This document shows positions 32,363 to 43,500 of a stretch of 64,000 nucleotides of DNA, in pieces. Both the position numbers and the translations under genes were made by a program. Within the stretch, counting starts at the first letter, position 1. Every line of letters begins with the position of its first letter. The notes below the pieces were generated by a model, which saw only the letters and a program-made list of their open reading frames with translations, did no database searches and was not told the DNA's origin. The stretch is from Hemileia vastatrix (Eukaryota; Basidiomycota; Pucciniomycetes; Pucciniales; Zaghouaniaceae): NCBI GenBank assembly GCA_030280995.1, contig JASXTE010000007.1, forward strand, positions 10,011,001 to 10,075,000. Direction: 5' to 3'.

Positions 32363-34818
32363 TAAAACATCTTTAACACATTCATTGTCATAGGAGATTT
32401 TTCTTTCACAGTCACTAGAAGAATTATTGACATCAATTTCAGCCTCATCAGTGTCTTCATTGTGTTCAACAAGATTAATTTTCTTGTCACAAACATGACC
32501 CTTTTTCCATGGTTTGTTACATTTATAACAAGTATTTGTTTCATATTTTTTAGGTGCAACTGGGGCAGAGGGTCTACCAGATTTTTCTGGGGGCTTTGTA
32601 GAGGGTTTATTCTGATCATGATAAGATTTACCAAGGTAATTCTATGGTTAATATCTATGGTTAAGTAGTACCTCATTACAAATATTAATGAAAGAAGAAT
32701 GTTCCCTTACATGCTCAGTGCTAGCTACAATTAAATCTCTAAGAGAATTTGGCAATTTATACAAGATTTTATCTCTCCAAATATCATAATCCATCTTTGG
32801 ATCAACTGCTCTTAGGATTTTTGTTACTTTCATAAGAAAAACAATGAGTTTTTCAACAGAGGAGGATACATATCTAGTATTCTCATACATTATTTGCTGA
32901 GCCAACCTGAATTTTGAACCACCAAATTGATTCTCAATAAACGATTTCCACTCATTCCATGTATAATGGTTATTATCTAATAGAACAGATTCATACCACA
33001 TCAAGGCTACATTGGAAAATAAAGAAATTAGCTTTCAAACAATTTCTTCATCAGGTATTTTATAAGATCTCTTTAAATTATCAATTCTTTGTATAAAGTG
33101 TTTCCAATCAGATGAAGAATCACCATCAAAGGTAGGATATTCATCCAACTTAGGCCAACTTTTCTGGCTACTGGGATATTCCATTCTATGGTTTGAATTA
33201 TTCAAGGTTATCAGTTCTTGAAGCCTTGAAAGGTGTTCAGATATTTCATTATTCACAGAAGCAGCTGTCTCATTGTGAGAATTAAAATTATTTCTGTTGA
33301 TGCAATAGATTTTTCAGAATGAATTTCAGCTGGTAAAATTGGTACATTACAAGGGAGAGAAGAACTACTCTGTTCAGGCTGTTTATTATTATGATTAACA
33401 GCAGTTTGAGCAGTATTTTTTAACTCATGATAATGAGTAGCCTGGACAGCTTGTAATGCAGAAAATAGTTTCTCAAGATCAGATAATTTATTTCTCAAAT
33501 CTGGAATATAAGATAGTTGATCATTAATCCTAGAAATAGATAGAACATTTCTGTCCTCATCTACAGAGCATTTATTACTCAAATTCTGAGAATCAATTTT
33601 CAATTTTCTTAATTCACTGTGCAAAAGCATATTGTCATTCTTTAAAGCAGTATTTTCATCTCTTAGATCATCAACAATTTTGCGTAGGTGACTATATTTA
33701 TCCTGAAGTGATTTGTGGTCAGCTTTAATAGATTTTTGTTGAGGAAGGACATTATTTAATGTGTCTTTCAATTTGAAATAAGCAGTGTCTTGAACAGAAG
33801 AACTCACTTTGCAATGTAAATGAAAATTATATAATCTATCACTCTCATGTATTAACATATCTCTCAAATGTTTATCTTTCACAACATTAAAATCAAGGGT
33901 ATCTTTCAATATTTCTTCAGAAGTTTTCTCAATTAAAGTGTAGACTTCAGGGGAAACAGAATCATTCTTAATTGCAAGAGAAGGGTTAATTAAAGAAGTA
34001 GAAGTCAAATGTAAAGGTTCATCCAATGATAATTTGCTAATTACATAATTGGGGCTGCTTATTAAAGGAAGTTGTATTTTCAAGGGTTTAACAGTTCTTT
34101 CACCAGGCTCCACATTATTACCTGAAGAAGATTTGTTATTATATATACCAACGTGCTTATCAAACAAATTACTTACCATGGCAAGGGAGGAAACTTCCCC
34201 TGTGCTTTCTTTCTTCTGTCCCCCTGATAAGGATGGTGCTAAAGAGATGGATTGTATTTTGGTGTTCTGGATGGGCCAGGGTGTTGATCTGTTTGTTGCT
34301 GAACATTCTGTTGGTAGTGGGTCATCAAGTAATCCCATTTCCACTGCTCCACTTGCAGAGTGCCTTGATTTTGGGTGAAGGAGCTGGGTACCTGATTGGG
34401 CTGAAGTTGAGGCTGAGGCTGGGAGGCTAATAAATGAGGAGGTTGACCCTGTTTGGGATTTAATAACTCCTGCATCCGCTTCCAGAGTGTGTCTACCCTT
34501 GCCTTGTACTTCATGCTTTCTGCTCTCAGCTCCTTTATATGGCTTGACAGATTGTTTACCCGCTGTGTTAGAGGAATCTTTTTTATTTTTATACCTCTGA
34601 GTGGATTGTCCAGATGTATTTGAGGTTTTACTTCTTTCAGAGTTGTTTGGTGAGGGGGGTTTGCCACTCCTCCTGCCATTTTGATGTCCTGAAGGTTTTT
34701 TGTCAGCTGAATAATTTTTGTAAGTTAATTTAGAAGAACCTACAGATTCAGTGTCAACATCCACTTCAATCTCATCCACATGTAAGTTATCCATGCTGTT
34801 AGCCAAACTACTGGACAT
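32363..34818 (-). pseudogene. gag: gag of element IV, broken
   Basis: ATG is at 34818 and the unspliced frame is open for 521 codons to 33253. It has an S/T-rich N-part, then coiled coil (33330-33900). A frameshift near 33253 leads to the gag core (SSQKSWPKLDEYPTFDGDSS; NVALMWYESVLLDNNHYTWNEW), with TGA 33035-33037 where relatives have serine and a TAA plus TAG near 32640-32650. The knuckle CYKCNKPWKKGHVC is intact (about 32490-32535). ATG 34184 within the unspliced frame lies in CCATGGTAAG, overlapping the stop of the spliced ORF. Confidence 0.85.
34239..34818 (-). CDS. Spliced 5' ORF of element IV: coiled-coil WKWDY protein
   Basis: Proposed as complement(join(34239..34688,34744..34818)). 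Exon 1 gives 25 residues (MSSSLANSMDNLHVDEIEVD...). The 55-bp intron 34689-34743 runs from GTAGGT to CCTTCAG. Exon 2 begins DIKMAGGVANPP and contains IKIKKIPLTQRVNNLSSHIK, a coiled coil, a Q/P-rich spacer and EQWKWDYLMTHYQQN. A TAG at 34239 truncates it. The same frame then continues HHPYQGDRRKKAQ...PPLPW to TAA, the end found in elements I and VIII, so the TAG looks like a late mutation. The 5' donor is less canonical than in I, II and V. Confidence 0.6.
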
Positions 34819-35488
34819 TTAAACTGTGAAAAAGAGAATCAAAATTAATCAATGATTCAATTTGTTATTTCAAAATAAAAGATAATCAATTGGATTTCAA
34901 AAAAAAAAAATTTAATTTTTATCAAAAATCAATTGATTAAAAAAAATGTAATACAAATAAATGTAATTACAATGTTTATTAATAATTAACAATAATTAGA
35001 ATGGGACCAACCAACAAAGGTTTTATAAGTCAACCAAAATAATTAATACCAAAAGTAATATAATGGTAATATTGGGACTAATTACTGAGTACTATTATTG
35101 TCAATCAATAAACAAAAAAGATTTAATAAAATTAATTAAATAATTTATTAAAAACTTAATGTCTTCTAGAACTAAGAGTGTTACTCTATTATTTTCAACT
35201 AGTAAAAAATTTTTTTTTAATTTGATGAGAACTTACACTCAGTGAATCATCAATTAAGCCACAAACACTGTTATTGCAGTAAAAATATAATAATATGAGT
35301 GAGAGGTGCAAAGGTGAAATTACTATAGTGATCATAAAATCACTTCAAAATAATATATAAATTAATTCAATATAAACCAAAACGATTGAACCCAAGTTTG
35401 AAACACAGTCACGGCAAAATTTTGATTTTTTGGTTCAGGTGGTCCATGTGTTTTTGTTGTTTGTCGCAAGTATTTGTCGTCATCGTTC
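34819..35488 (-). other. Leader of element IV
   Basis: AT-rich non-coding stretch with three degenerate 'GGGACTAA...GTCAACCAA' units (near 35000, 35070 and 35165) and the block TTGCAGTAAAAATATAATAATATGAGTGAGAGGTG near 35274, shared with elements V and VIII. Confidence 0.6.
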
Positions 35489-35502
35489 GGAAAGGTCCTC
35501 AA
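35489..35502 (-). promoter_or_regulatory. Primer binding site of element IV, worn
   Basis: Minus strand TTGAGGACCTTTCC next to the LTR end; one G to A difference from the superfamily consensus. Confidence 0.6.
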
Positions 35503-35503
35503 T

Positions 35504-36696
35504 TATTGGCAGGTTGTCTAGAAGAAGGAGAGAAGGAGGAAGACAAAGTAATAGAAAGAGATAAAGTAATCAAATAGTAAAAATATTTTAAGAGAGAGGG
35601 CGACGAGATAGATTGGAGACTTGACACAATTGTAAGGGTTTATTTAAATTATAATATATTTTAATTAGTAATTATGTTCAAAGCGCGGCAATCAGTTATA
35701 ATTATTATTAGACTTAAAGCAACCTTTAGTTATTTATATAATATTTTAATTAGAATTTTAATACTAATAAAAACAGTAAATAAACGTATTATAGTTAAGA
35801 TATATTCAAGTTGAGTGTGTAATAAGTAATGAGCTACCAGAGAGGTTTCCAAATCCCTTTTATAGGCAAGAGGACCTTCTGGAGCATTCCAAAAGTATTT
35901 AAAAAAGAGTTAAATAATGTGAAACAAATAATTAAAAGAATTTAATTAAAAAAAATAAAAAATAAACCCGTGAATAAGCAACTACTTTTCCCATCATAAA
36001 TTTTCAAAAAAAAATAGAATTAATATAACAAATAACTACGTGAGTAAGAAAAATAAGAACTGTGAGAAAGAAATCTAAAAGAAGTGATACAAATAGCTAA
36101 AAATGTTTAATTAAAACAAAAGAAATTATTTTCATGCTTTTAATAAATATTAATTCAGTATAAGAAAATTTAATTTAATCATTTTAACTATTTCAAGTAA
36201 TTTAATTATTAAAATAATTGGAACAACTAATTAATTTAATAAAATAACTTATTTAGAATGAGAAATTAAATTTATCATGTTATATAAATATTTCAATTAA
36301 TTTAGTAATTTTAGTGACACAATTAAGGGTCAAGGAAGCGCCCAATATTTATAGATAGTATTATGTGATAAATTGTATTTATTTTATATGAATTTTATTA
36401 TTGAAATTTTAATTACAGTGTAAGTTAAATTTGCACTTATAATATAATTTTAAATAATTTATTTATTTATTTAGAAGTACATACAAAGTGCGCCATTAAA
36501 TTATAGAATATAATATTTTTTTATGTAATAAAACTTATTTAATAATAAAATTAAGTATAGTAATTATTTTATATATTCATAAAATATTTATAATTTTATT
36601 TTAATAATTTATTGTAATTACATAATGTTATCCCTTTATATGATTGCAGTAATTTATTATATAAATTACTGGGCTCCTGAGATAGCCTGGCTGACA
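35504..36696 (-). repeat. 5' LTR of element IV
   Basis: Bounded by TATTGGCAGGTTGTCTAG and GCCTGGCTGACA. The second TSD copy AAGGT follows immediately. Confidence 0.93.
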
Positions 36697-37294
36697 AAGG
36701 TAAAAATATTATTTTTATTATAACTTTAAAGACTTAGAAAAATTCAGTTGTAAATACTAAGGTGGTAATAGTAGTGAGAGAATGGGTTGTAAATATAATA
36801 TTTTTTGTAAAGTAAATAAGAGTGGAATGAATGAAAAAAGCAAGATTGAGAGGCCTTATATAGGAAAAAAGAAAAGAAACTATTGAATCAAAAATTCTAT
36901 ATACATGAGTATCAGAGAAAGAACAATTACACAATTAGAAATTTCAAACAATGAAAGTTGTTCTATATAGAATGTATCCATATACAGTATTTACCTGTAT
37001 ATGTCCATTTTATTTGATTTATTTTAATTTGCTGTAAATTTTAAAATAAAAATATTGATTTAATATTTAGTATTTTTAGTTATCTCTTCTGCTGTCATGA
37101 GGATGCTGTCACAGAATAAAAAATATGAGGAAGAAATAGAATTATATCTTCACTTATTTTTACCTATTAATTAGTTAAAATTTTAAAATTAATTTATAAA
37201 GTAAGTATAGCTCTTTAAATGAGAGGTAAAGGCATATTTCTACTATAGTAAATTATTAATTATTTACTGTGTAAGTTTAGTAGCCTGGCTGACA

Positions 37295-37769
37295 CTCCCT
37301 CACACTAAAAAAATAAAAAAAATGCTACAATTTTTTCTTTTTATATTTCTTTAGTAGAGCAGGAAGGTTAGATATCTCTTTCCCAGGAATCCTATATATT
37401 ATCCAGAAGATTTATTCTTGAATCTCAATAAGTATTCAGTACCTTTTTAAGCAGTTACAATTCTTTCATTTAGAATTTTATCAATTTCTGCTGTTTCAGT
37501 GATTTAATTAGGGGTTTTCTTTGGTCCACCCCTCCTTTTGGAAAATAAATCACTATTGAATGTGTAAGGTTTCAAAAGAGATATTGGAAAAATAGGATGT
37601 TTACTGTAATATGGAGAATACAGGATAACTTCAACTGCATTATCACCAACCATTCTTCTGACACAAATGGACCTACAAATGGGTCTTTTAATTTGTTATT
37701 ACCATGTAAATTGAAGTGGACTGTACGAATCAGTACTTCATCACCATTTTTCAAAGTTTATTCTTTCAT
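37295..37769 (-). pseudogene. pol: 3' end of a Gypsy pol (tandem remnant)
   Basis: Minus strand, directly abutting the LTR through a PPT-like GTGTGAGGGAG. It contains a worn chromodomain, a damaged GRPKK segment near 37525 and the integrase C-part (KNGDEVLIRTVHFNLHGNNKLKDPFVGPFV, 37660-37754). It stops abruptly at TTCTTTCA near 37768, where relatives continue KEY/KSHKE. Stops and frameshifts are frequent. Confidence 0.8.
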
Positions 37770-37866
37770 AAAGTAAGTATAACTCATTAAATGAGGGTTA
37801 AAGGTGTATTTCTACTCTAGTAAATAATTACCTATTTACTGTGTAAGTTTAGTACCCTGGATGACA
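37770..37866 (-). repeat. Truncated LTR (97 bp) matching 37198-37294
   Basis: It aligns with the last 97 bp of the element III LTR and ends GTACCCTGGATGACA. It joins the truncated pol at TTCTTTCATAAAG. It looks like the outer LTR of a tandem unit whose middle has been deleted. Confidence 0.8.
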
Positions 37867-38502
37867 CCTACCCTATCTACATACCACATGACCAAGAATC
37901 TTAAAAGCTTATAAAAAGATAAGAAAATTTTGAATCAGAAATATTTAAAAAACTCTCTTCAATACTAAAAAATATCCTTTCTAAAACTACAGCATATTCC
38001 CAGATGAACTTTTGTATCCCTGGATTCTCATCCAGAAGTTCATTATTATGATCTATTGAAGGACCTTTAATTCCACCATTATCAATAAAAATTCCAACAT
38101 ATTGAGGAATTTCATCTTAAAGAATACAGGCCATCTGAGCCTGATAAACAAAACCAAATTTGTTGCTCCTTGAGGTAATCTTGTTAGTTTTAATCATCCA
38201 ACTGGAATAAAAAAATTAGTGAGAGGCCTAGAATCAAGATGTAAATTTCTCACATCATATTTCCCCATAATATCACCCAATCCATAACTCAATCTACCAG
38301 AAAACACTTCTACAAACTCATCTTCACTAGGTGGTATACCAGCATCTATTATTGTAACCCTATATAATTTGCAAAGATCATGAGCTACCCTGAGCTTACA
38401 ATTAGGTTTAATGATACTGAATACTGGACTTCAGTAACTTGATAAGAACTGCTTTTAAAATCCAGTTTGAATTTGTTCTCTAATGACTTCAACATAACCC
38501 TC
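37867..38502 (-). pseudogene. pol: Element VII: reverse transcriptase remnant (left piece)
   Basis: Minus strand, reading from 38502: GYVEVIREQIQTGF, then KLRVAHDLCKLYRVTIIDAGIPPSEDEFVEVFSGR, then LTRLPQGATN, then an IFIDNGGIKGP segment in place of the catalytic IDD, then ENPGIQKFIWEYA. This matches a fungal Gypsy RT lineage recognised by 'LRxVHDLxxLNxVTIxDAGxPP'. Several stops and a damaged catalytic box show it is dead. Its upstream half continues at 46969 beyond element VI; the two pieces rejoin after removing VI and one CCCTC. Confidence 0.75.
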
Positions 38503-39276
38503 TGTCACGCGCCACGTGACACTCGAGGCGAAATAAACTCATTAAATCAATAATATCGAGTCCTAAATCTATACTCGAAGCACAGAAAGAAATTCTCCAT
38601 AGCAACTGCGATTTTCCTTTGTGTACTTACTATTTAACTGCGCTAGCCTAAACTCTAAATCTAAATTAGTCAATCTCCCAATGGGGTACCTTAGTCCTTT
38701 TCAATAAGCGACGCACAGCACTAGGTTCAACGAAATAGTACAGTGGTAGTTTTTCATTAAAGTTTTGTTAATTAATTAAAAAGGGGTAAATTGAGCATGG
38801 ACAGATATTTAGTGAAGAGGGTCTAAGTGTATGTTAGTAATGGTCAATGGAATGGGAATGCTGCGATGGAAGGGAGGTCAATGCGAGGAGGAACAAAGGA
38901 TATAAAAGGAGTTGGGTATTTGGTTCGATATTCCTTAGAATTAAATTATAATATCGTATTTACATTAATAGTGGTAAATCCTTAAAAGTTAAATCATTGT
39001 TATTGTATCTTTCTTTTACATCCTCAAATATTCATTTCTAAATCCTAAATCTTTGATTATTGAGTTACCAACCCTTCGTGAGATTTTAAGAATTATTATT
39101 ACCTTGGAACTAGTTTATAATTCTTCTCAATCGAACCTCGAACCTATAGCTATTACTTCGAGTGACCTTTTAATCATTTCCTTGAATCATTCCTCTGTGC
39201 TTCGAAGAAGTTTCTAAAATCCCTCATCTCACTTTCAGGAACATCCTCGACCTTGTGCGTAGGTTGTCCAGTGAAA
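38503..39276 (+). repeat. 5' LTR of element VI
   Basis: Starts TGTCACGC and ends GTGAAA (GTGACA in the other copy). The copies differ at few positions, for example CTCGAGGCGAAATAA against CTCAAGGCAAAATCA near their starts. Confidence 0.95.
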
Positions 39277-39347
39277 GTATAATTTAATTCTCCGTAGTTC
39301 TCATTCTTTGCACTACTACGTCCTTTTAGGTGTTTCTAAAAATTTAA

Positions 39348-40535
39348 ATGGAACCTGTTCAACGCACTCCTCCTACGGGCGCTACTACTAGAGCTCGCGC
39401 TAGAGGCAGGCCAACAGCCACAAGGTCTGTTTCTCGCACTCACTCTTTGGAACCACTCGACCTTAGGGAACAGCAACATTCAGTTGAATCTGTAGAAGAC
39501 ATTCCACAAGATTTTGAGGATTCTAGTGATGAAGAAGAAGGAGAGGATACAATGCATGAGGCCCCATCTGCCCCTGCCAATCACCCTTCTGGCCAATCCT
39601 CAGAACCGGAACCATCTAACTCTCTGGAAGATTTCATGAGACTTTTTATGAAAACCCTTTCAAATCCAACGTCTTCAGAGGGATCTAAGTTCAAAACTCC
39701 TTCTATGAAATCTCCTGACAAATTCTACGGAGATCACCCCGACAGATTGGGACCCTTCTTGCAAACCTGCAAGCTACTGTTCCATAATGATCCTCGAACC
39801 TTTAACAGCGACTGATCAAAGGTTGTTTACGCTTCTTCATTCCTAGCCGGAAAAGCAGCAAGATGGTTCGAACCTTATCTACTCATGCTTTCCTCGACAG
39901 AAACCCACTTACTTATCAATAATTGGGAAAAATTTGAGGACCAACTTTTTACGTTGTTTGGGGACCCTAATGAAACGGACAACGCAGAAATTGAACTTGA
40001 TTTTCTTCGCATGAGTGATAATGGTAAAGCTTCTGAATATATCTCGAACTTCAGAGCACTTCAAACTCGAGTAGGTTGGAATGATGCTGCCCTTAAGTAT
40101 CATTTCAAGAAAGGACTTCCTTCGAGGATTCTAGATCAATTAAATCTTCACTGTCAGAAGATGACTACTTTAACGGACTTAATGGATTGAACCCTCGAAC
40201 TTGACGGCGTTTATCAAGGACGACTTCAACATCGTCAATATGCCAACAAATCTCAAGGCCAAAATTTTAAATCAGGACCTTCTTCACACCCACGACCAAA
40301 TAAATCCTCCTCGACTCAATCCAAACCCAATAAGGGAAAGGATAAGCCTCGACCAAAAGGCTCGACCCCAGGCGATATCAGCAAAGTACTGGATCCTAAA
40401 GGGGAACTTAAAGAAGCTGAGAGGAAGAGACGAGCAGATAATGGGTTATGTATGTATTGTGGGGGTAAGCACAAGTTGGAAGACTGTGTAAAGTTGAAGG
40501 AAAGAGAAGGTACTAGTTCGAAGTCAAAAAACTAG
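39348..40535 (+). pseudogene. gag: gag of element VI with two TGA stops
   Basis: ATG 39348, frame 3. It has an acidic, S/P-rich N-terminus (about 100 residues), MKSPDKFYGDHPDRLGPFLQ (near 39708), then TGA 39813-39815, AGKAARWFEPYL, then LINNWEKFEDQLFTLFGDPNE, a typical Gypsy gag core. TGA 40188-40190 follows LTDLMD. The frame then continues through a basic linker to the knuckle CMYCGGKHKLEDC (about 40447-40485; spacing C-X2-C-X3-H-X4-C, one residue shorter than usual) and stops at TAG 40533-40535. Both TGA stops fit TGG to TGA. The final codons form a -1 slippery site into pol. Confidence 0.88.
40526..40532 (+). promoter_or_regulatory. Candidate -1 ribosomal frameshift site A-AAA-AAC
   Basis: In the gag frame the last codons read TCA AAA AAC TAG, so the heptamer A AAA AAC is in the canonical X XXY YYZ register immediately before the gag stop. 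Slipping back one base enters the pol frame, which is open from here through the protease. Confidence 0.7.
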
Positions 40536-43500
40536 TAGATAGTTTACTTGTGTGCAAAGCAAATTATCTTATCTCTCCCAGTGCACAGAACCTCCATGTC
40601 TTAAGGACTGGAGTTGCCTTAAACCGCTTGAGATTCATTATTTTTAAGGAGGACATCCCCTTCAGTTGTCTTATAGACTCTGGAGCTTCAATTTCTTTTG
40701 TTAGTTTATCTTTTGCCGAGAAGCTTCAACTAACATTTACAGGTATCGATCGAACTCCCATCTATTTGGTCGAATCAGAGGAACCCAAATATTGGGTAAG
40801 TAAGAAAGTTTTATGGGTTTTCAACTTTCCGAATTTCCCCCCCTTCGAGTGGGAATTATCAGTCTTGGACGCCCCAAGGATGGAGGATACCATTCTTGGC
40901 CATGACTTTTTAACGCATTGGAATCCCGAAATTGATTGGACTAGGGGATTGATCACCCCACCCTCTAAGTATATTTCTGATTCTTCAATGCAGGTCAATA
41001 GGGAGTTAAACAACCCGCCTGAGAACGTCCTGCTAGAGGACAAGTCTCTGCAAGATGACTTGCAAGCATCTGATCCTTCTTTAAATGAGCAATTGGCTAA
41101 CCCTTCTAGCTTGATGACTTCACTCGAAGAGGATTTAAATTGCCTTGAAGTAATCGAATTATGCTCTCTCAATACAGGTATCCCCTCGACAGATTCTCTC
41201 GAAGATGAAGAGGACAACCAAATAAACGTTGAAGACATCAAATCAACTCTACCGGAAATCTACAACGATTTCCTCGATGTTTTCTCAATCCGCAAGGCCA
41301 ATAAGTTACCACCTCATCGACCCTACGACCATCAAATAGAGTTAATAGGCCCAGTACCTCCGGAAGGTCCTGTCTATTCTTTATCAAAGGACGAATCTCA
41401 AGTTCTTCGAGACTAAATTGCAGAGAATGTAGCCAAAGGTTTCATCAGAGCCAGTAAATCTCCAACCGGCTCCCCTGTCCTCTTTGTAAAAAAGAAGGAC
41501 GGTAATCTTAGGTTGTGTGTTGACTATAGAAAGCTCAACACAGTCACAAAGAAGAATGCATATCCTGTTCCTCCTATGTCATTACTTCTTACCCTTTTTA
41601 ATGGTGCTAATTTCTTTTCTAAAATTGATCTTAGAGGCTCTTACAATCTTATTCGCATTGCGGAAGGTCATGAAACACTGACTGCAATGCGCACTAGATT
41701 TGGTAGTTTTGAATATTTAGTTATGCCTTTTGGATTATGTAACGCACCTTCAACTTTTCAAACTTTTGTTAATGATATCTTTCAAGATGTTGTTGAACAA
41801 TTTGTAGTCGTCTATTTAGATGATATTTTAATATTCTCGAAAACACTGGATGAACATATTCATCATGTTCGACAGGTCCTAAATCGTCTTCGAGATCATG
41901 GTCTCTACGCCAAGCATAATAAATGCGAATTCCACCTCAAATCAATTGATTTTTTGTGTTTTACGTTGTCCACTGATGGTTTAGTCATGGATGATAAAAA
42001 AATCCAGAAAATCCTGGAATGGCCTGAGCCCAAAAACATTAAATCACTCCAAGGATTTTTGGGTTTTGCAAACTTCTATAGAAGATTTATTAAAGATTAC
42101 TCTAAAACTATTTCCAATCTTACTTCTCTTCTTAGAAAAGATATTCCTTTTGTTTTTACTTCTACAGCACGAAAGGAATTCGAAGCACTAAAAACGGCGT
42201 TCAACACAGCCCCAATTCTTCGGCATTTTGATCCTTCTGTCTCGACAATAGTTGAGACAGATGCGAGCGATTATGCTATTGCAGGGGTCATCTCCCAATT
42301 AAATCCTGAAACAAATTTGTTTCACCCTGTTGCTTTTGAGTCACGCAAACTCATAGCCGCGGAATTAAATTATGAAATTCATGACAAAGAGCTTTTAGCT
42401 ATTATCCATTGTCTTAAAAAATGGCGTTCTTTTCTTCTCAGCCTAGATAGTCCTTTTCAAATTTTAACAGATCATAATGCTTTGAAATACTTCATGTCTT
42501 CTAAAGTGTTAACCAGGCGTCAAGCCAGGTGGGCTGAATTTATGTCTGAATTTTCTTTCTCTATTTCCTATCGCGCAGGAAAAAACTGCATTGTCCCAGA
42601 TATCTTGTCACGTCGGGACGACGTTTACCCACAGCAGGGGGACGCATTTGCTGACAAGAACCCAGCAAATGTGCAATCAATCTTCAACGAATCAATGTTA
42701 ACAACTCATCAACTTAATTCGATGACAATTCAATCTTTTCGAAATCCACTATCCAACATCCTCGAAGCTCAGTTGAAGGACGATTATTGTTTAGGGTTAA
42801 AAGACAAAATACTCTCAAAGCAAGGGGCCAAAAGATTTAGTATTGAATCAGGTCTATTAGTCTTCGAAGGTAGAGTAGTCATACCCGACAACAATGAGAT
42901 AAAATTATGGATTTTCAATAGTCGACATGATTCTCCGTTAGCTGGTCATTTTGGGGTTGATAAAACCTACCAGTTAATAGCGAGGGATTTCTTCTGGCCA
43001 GGTATGACCAAGGAAATCAAGGCCTATATAAAAGCTTGTTATGAATGTAATAGGAATAAGGCTCCCTGTCACCGGAAGCATGGGTTGCTTCAACCACTTC
43101 CTATTCCCTCTTAACCTTGGGAATCTTTATCGATGGATTTCATTTCTCAACTTCCTATTTCTAATGATTTTGATGCTATATTAGTAATAGTAGATAGATT
43201 TTCAAAAATGTCTATTTTTATTAAAACCACTACTACTGCTACAGCAGAAGATTTGTCAAAATTGTTTCTAGAATATGTATTTTCTAAACACGGCTTACCA
43301 AATGATATTATTTCAGATAGAGGCTCATTGTTTTTATCCACATTCTGGACCCAACTGTGTCGACAACTCAATATCACGAGGAATCTCTCCACGGCCTATC
43401 ACCCTGAAGCCGATGGTGAAACGGAAAGAGTTAACCAAATCCTCGAACAATATCTTCGAATGTATGTCAGTTACCAACAAGACGATTGGACCACATGGCT

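Larger units (their letters stand above)
27443..36696 (-). mobile_element. Element IV: complete minus-strand Gypsy chromovirus
   Basis: Total 9254 bp, with LTRs 27443-28649 and 35504-36696 and a perfect TSD AAGGT (27438-27442, 36697-36701). PPT (minus AGAGTTAGGGAG) is at 28650-28661 and the PBS at 35489-35502. It is inserted in the LTR of element III. It carries more damage than element II. Confidence 0.95.
27315..37294 (-). repeat. LTR of element III, split by element IV
   Basis: The pieces are 27315-27442 and 36702-37294. The left edge TTTTCAAGGGGTGCTTTTGGTCTAG matches the element II LTR edge, and the right edge ends AGTAGCCTGGCTGACA. On its left lies a leader; on its right lies a PPT plus the 3' end of a pol gene. 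It therefore sits between two internal regions, as in a tandem array sharing one LTR. Confidence 0.8.
15166..37866 (-). mobile_element. Element III: old minus-strand Gypsy element, shattered by three insertions, with a collapsed tandem copy
   Basis: The surviving pieces are gag (15171-17336), leader (17337-17700 and 26446-27300), PBS remnant (near 27301-27312), LTR (27315-27442 and 36702-37294), and an adjoining tandem remnant (37295-37866). Elements V, II and IV are inserted in its gag, leader and LTR respectively. The II and IV insertions are proved by perfect 5-bp TSDs that rejoin III sequence. Its own pol would lie beyond element V, left of the window. Confidence 0.8.

Noticed and set aside
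32362..32676. 104-codon minus-strand ORF
   Set aside because: It is an out-of-frame shadow; the true gag frame here carries the zinc knuckle CYKCNKPWKKGHVC.
39277..39347. PBS of element VI
   Set aside because: No TGG-starting tRNA complement follows the LTR end; GTATAATTTAATTC gives no basis for a call.
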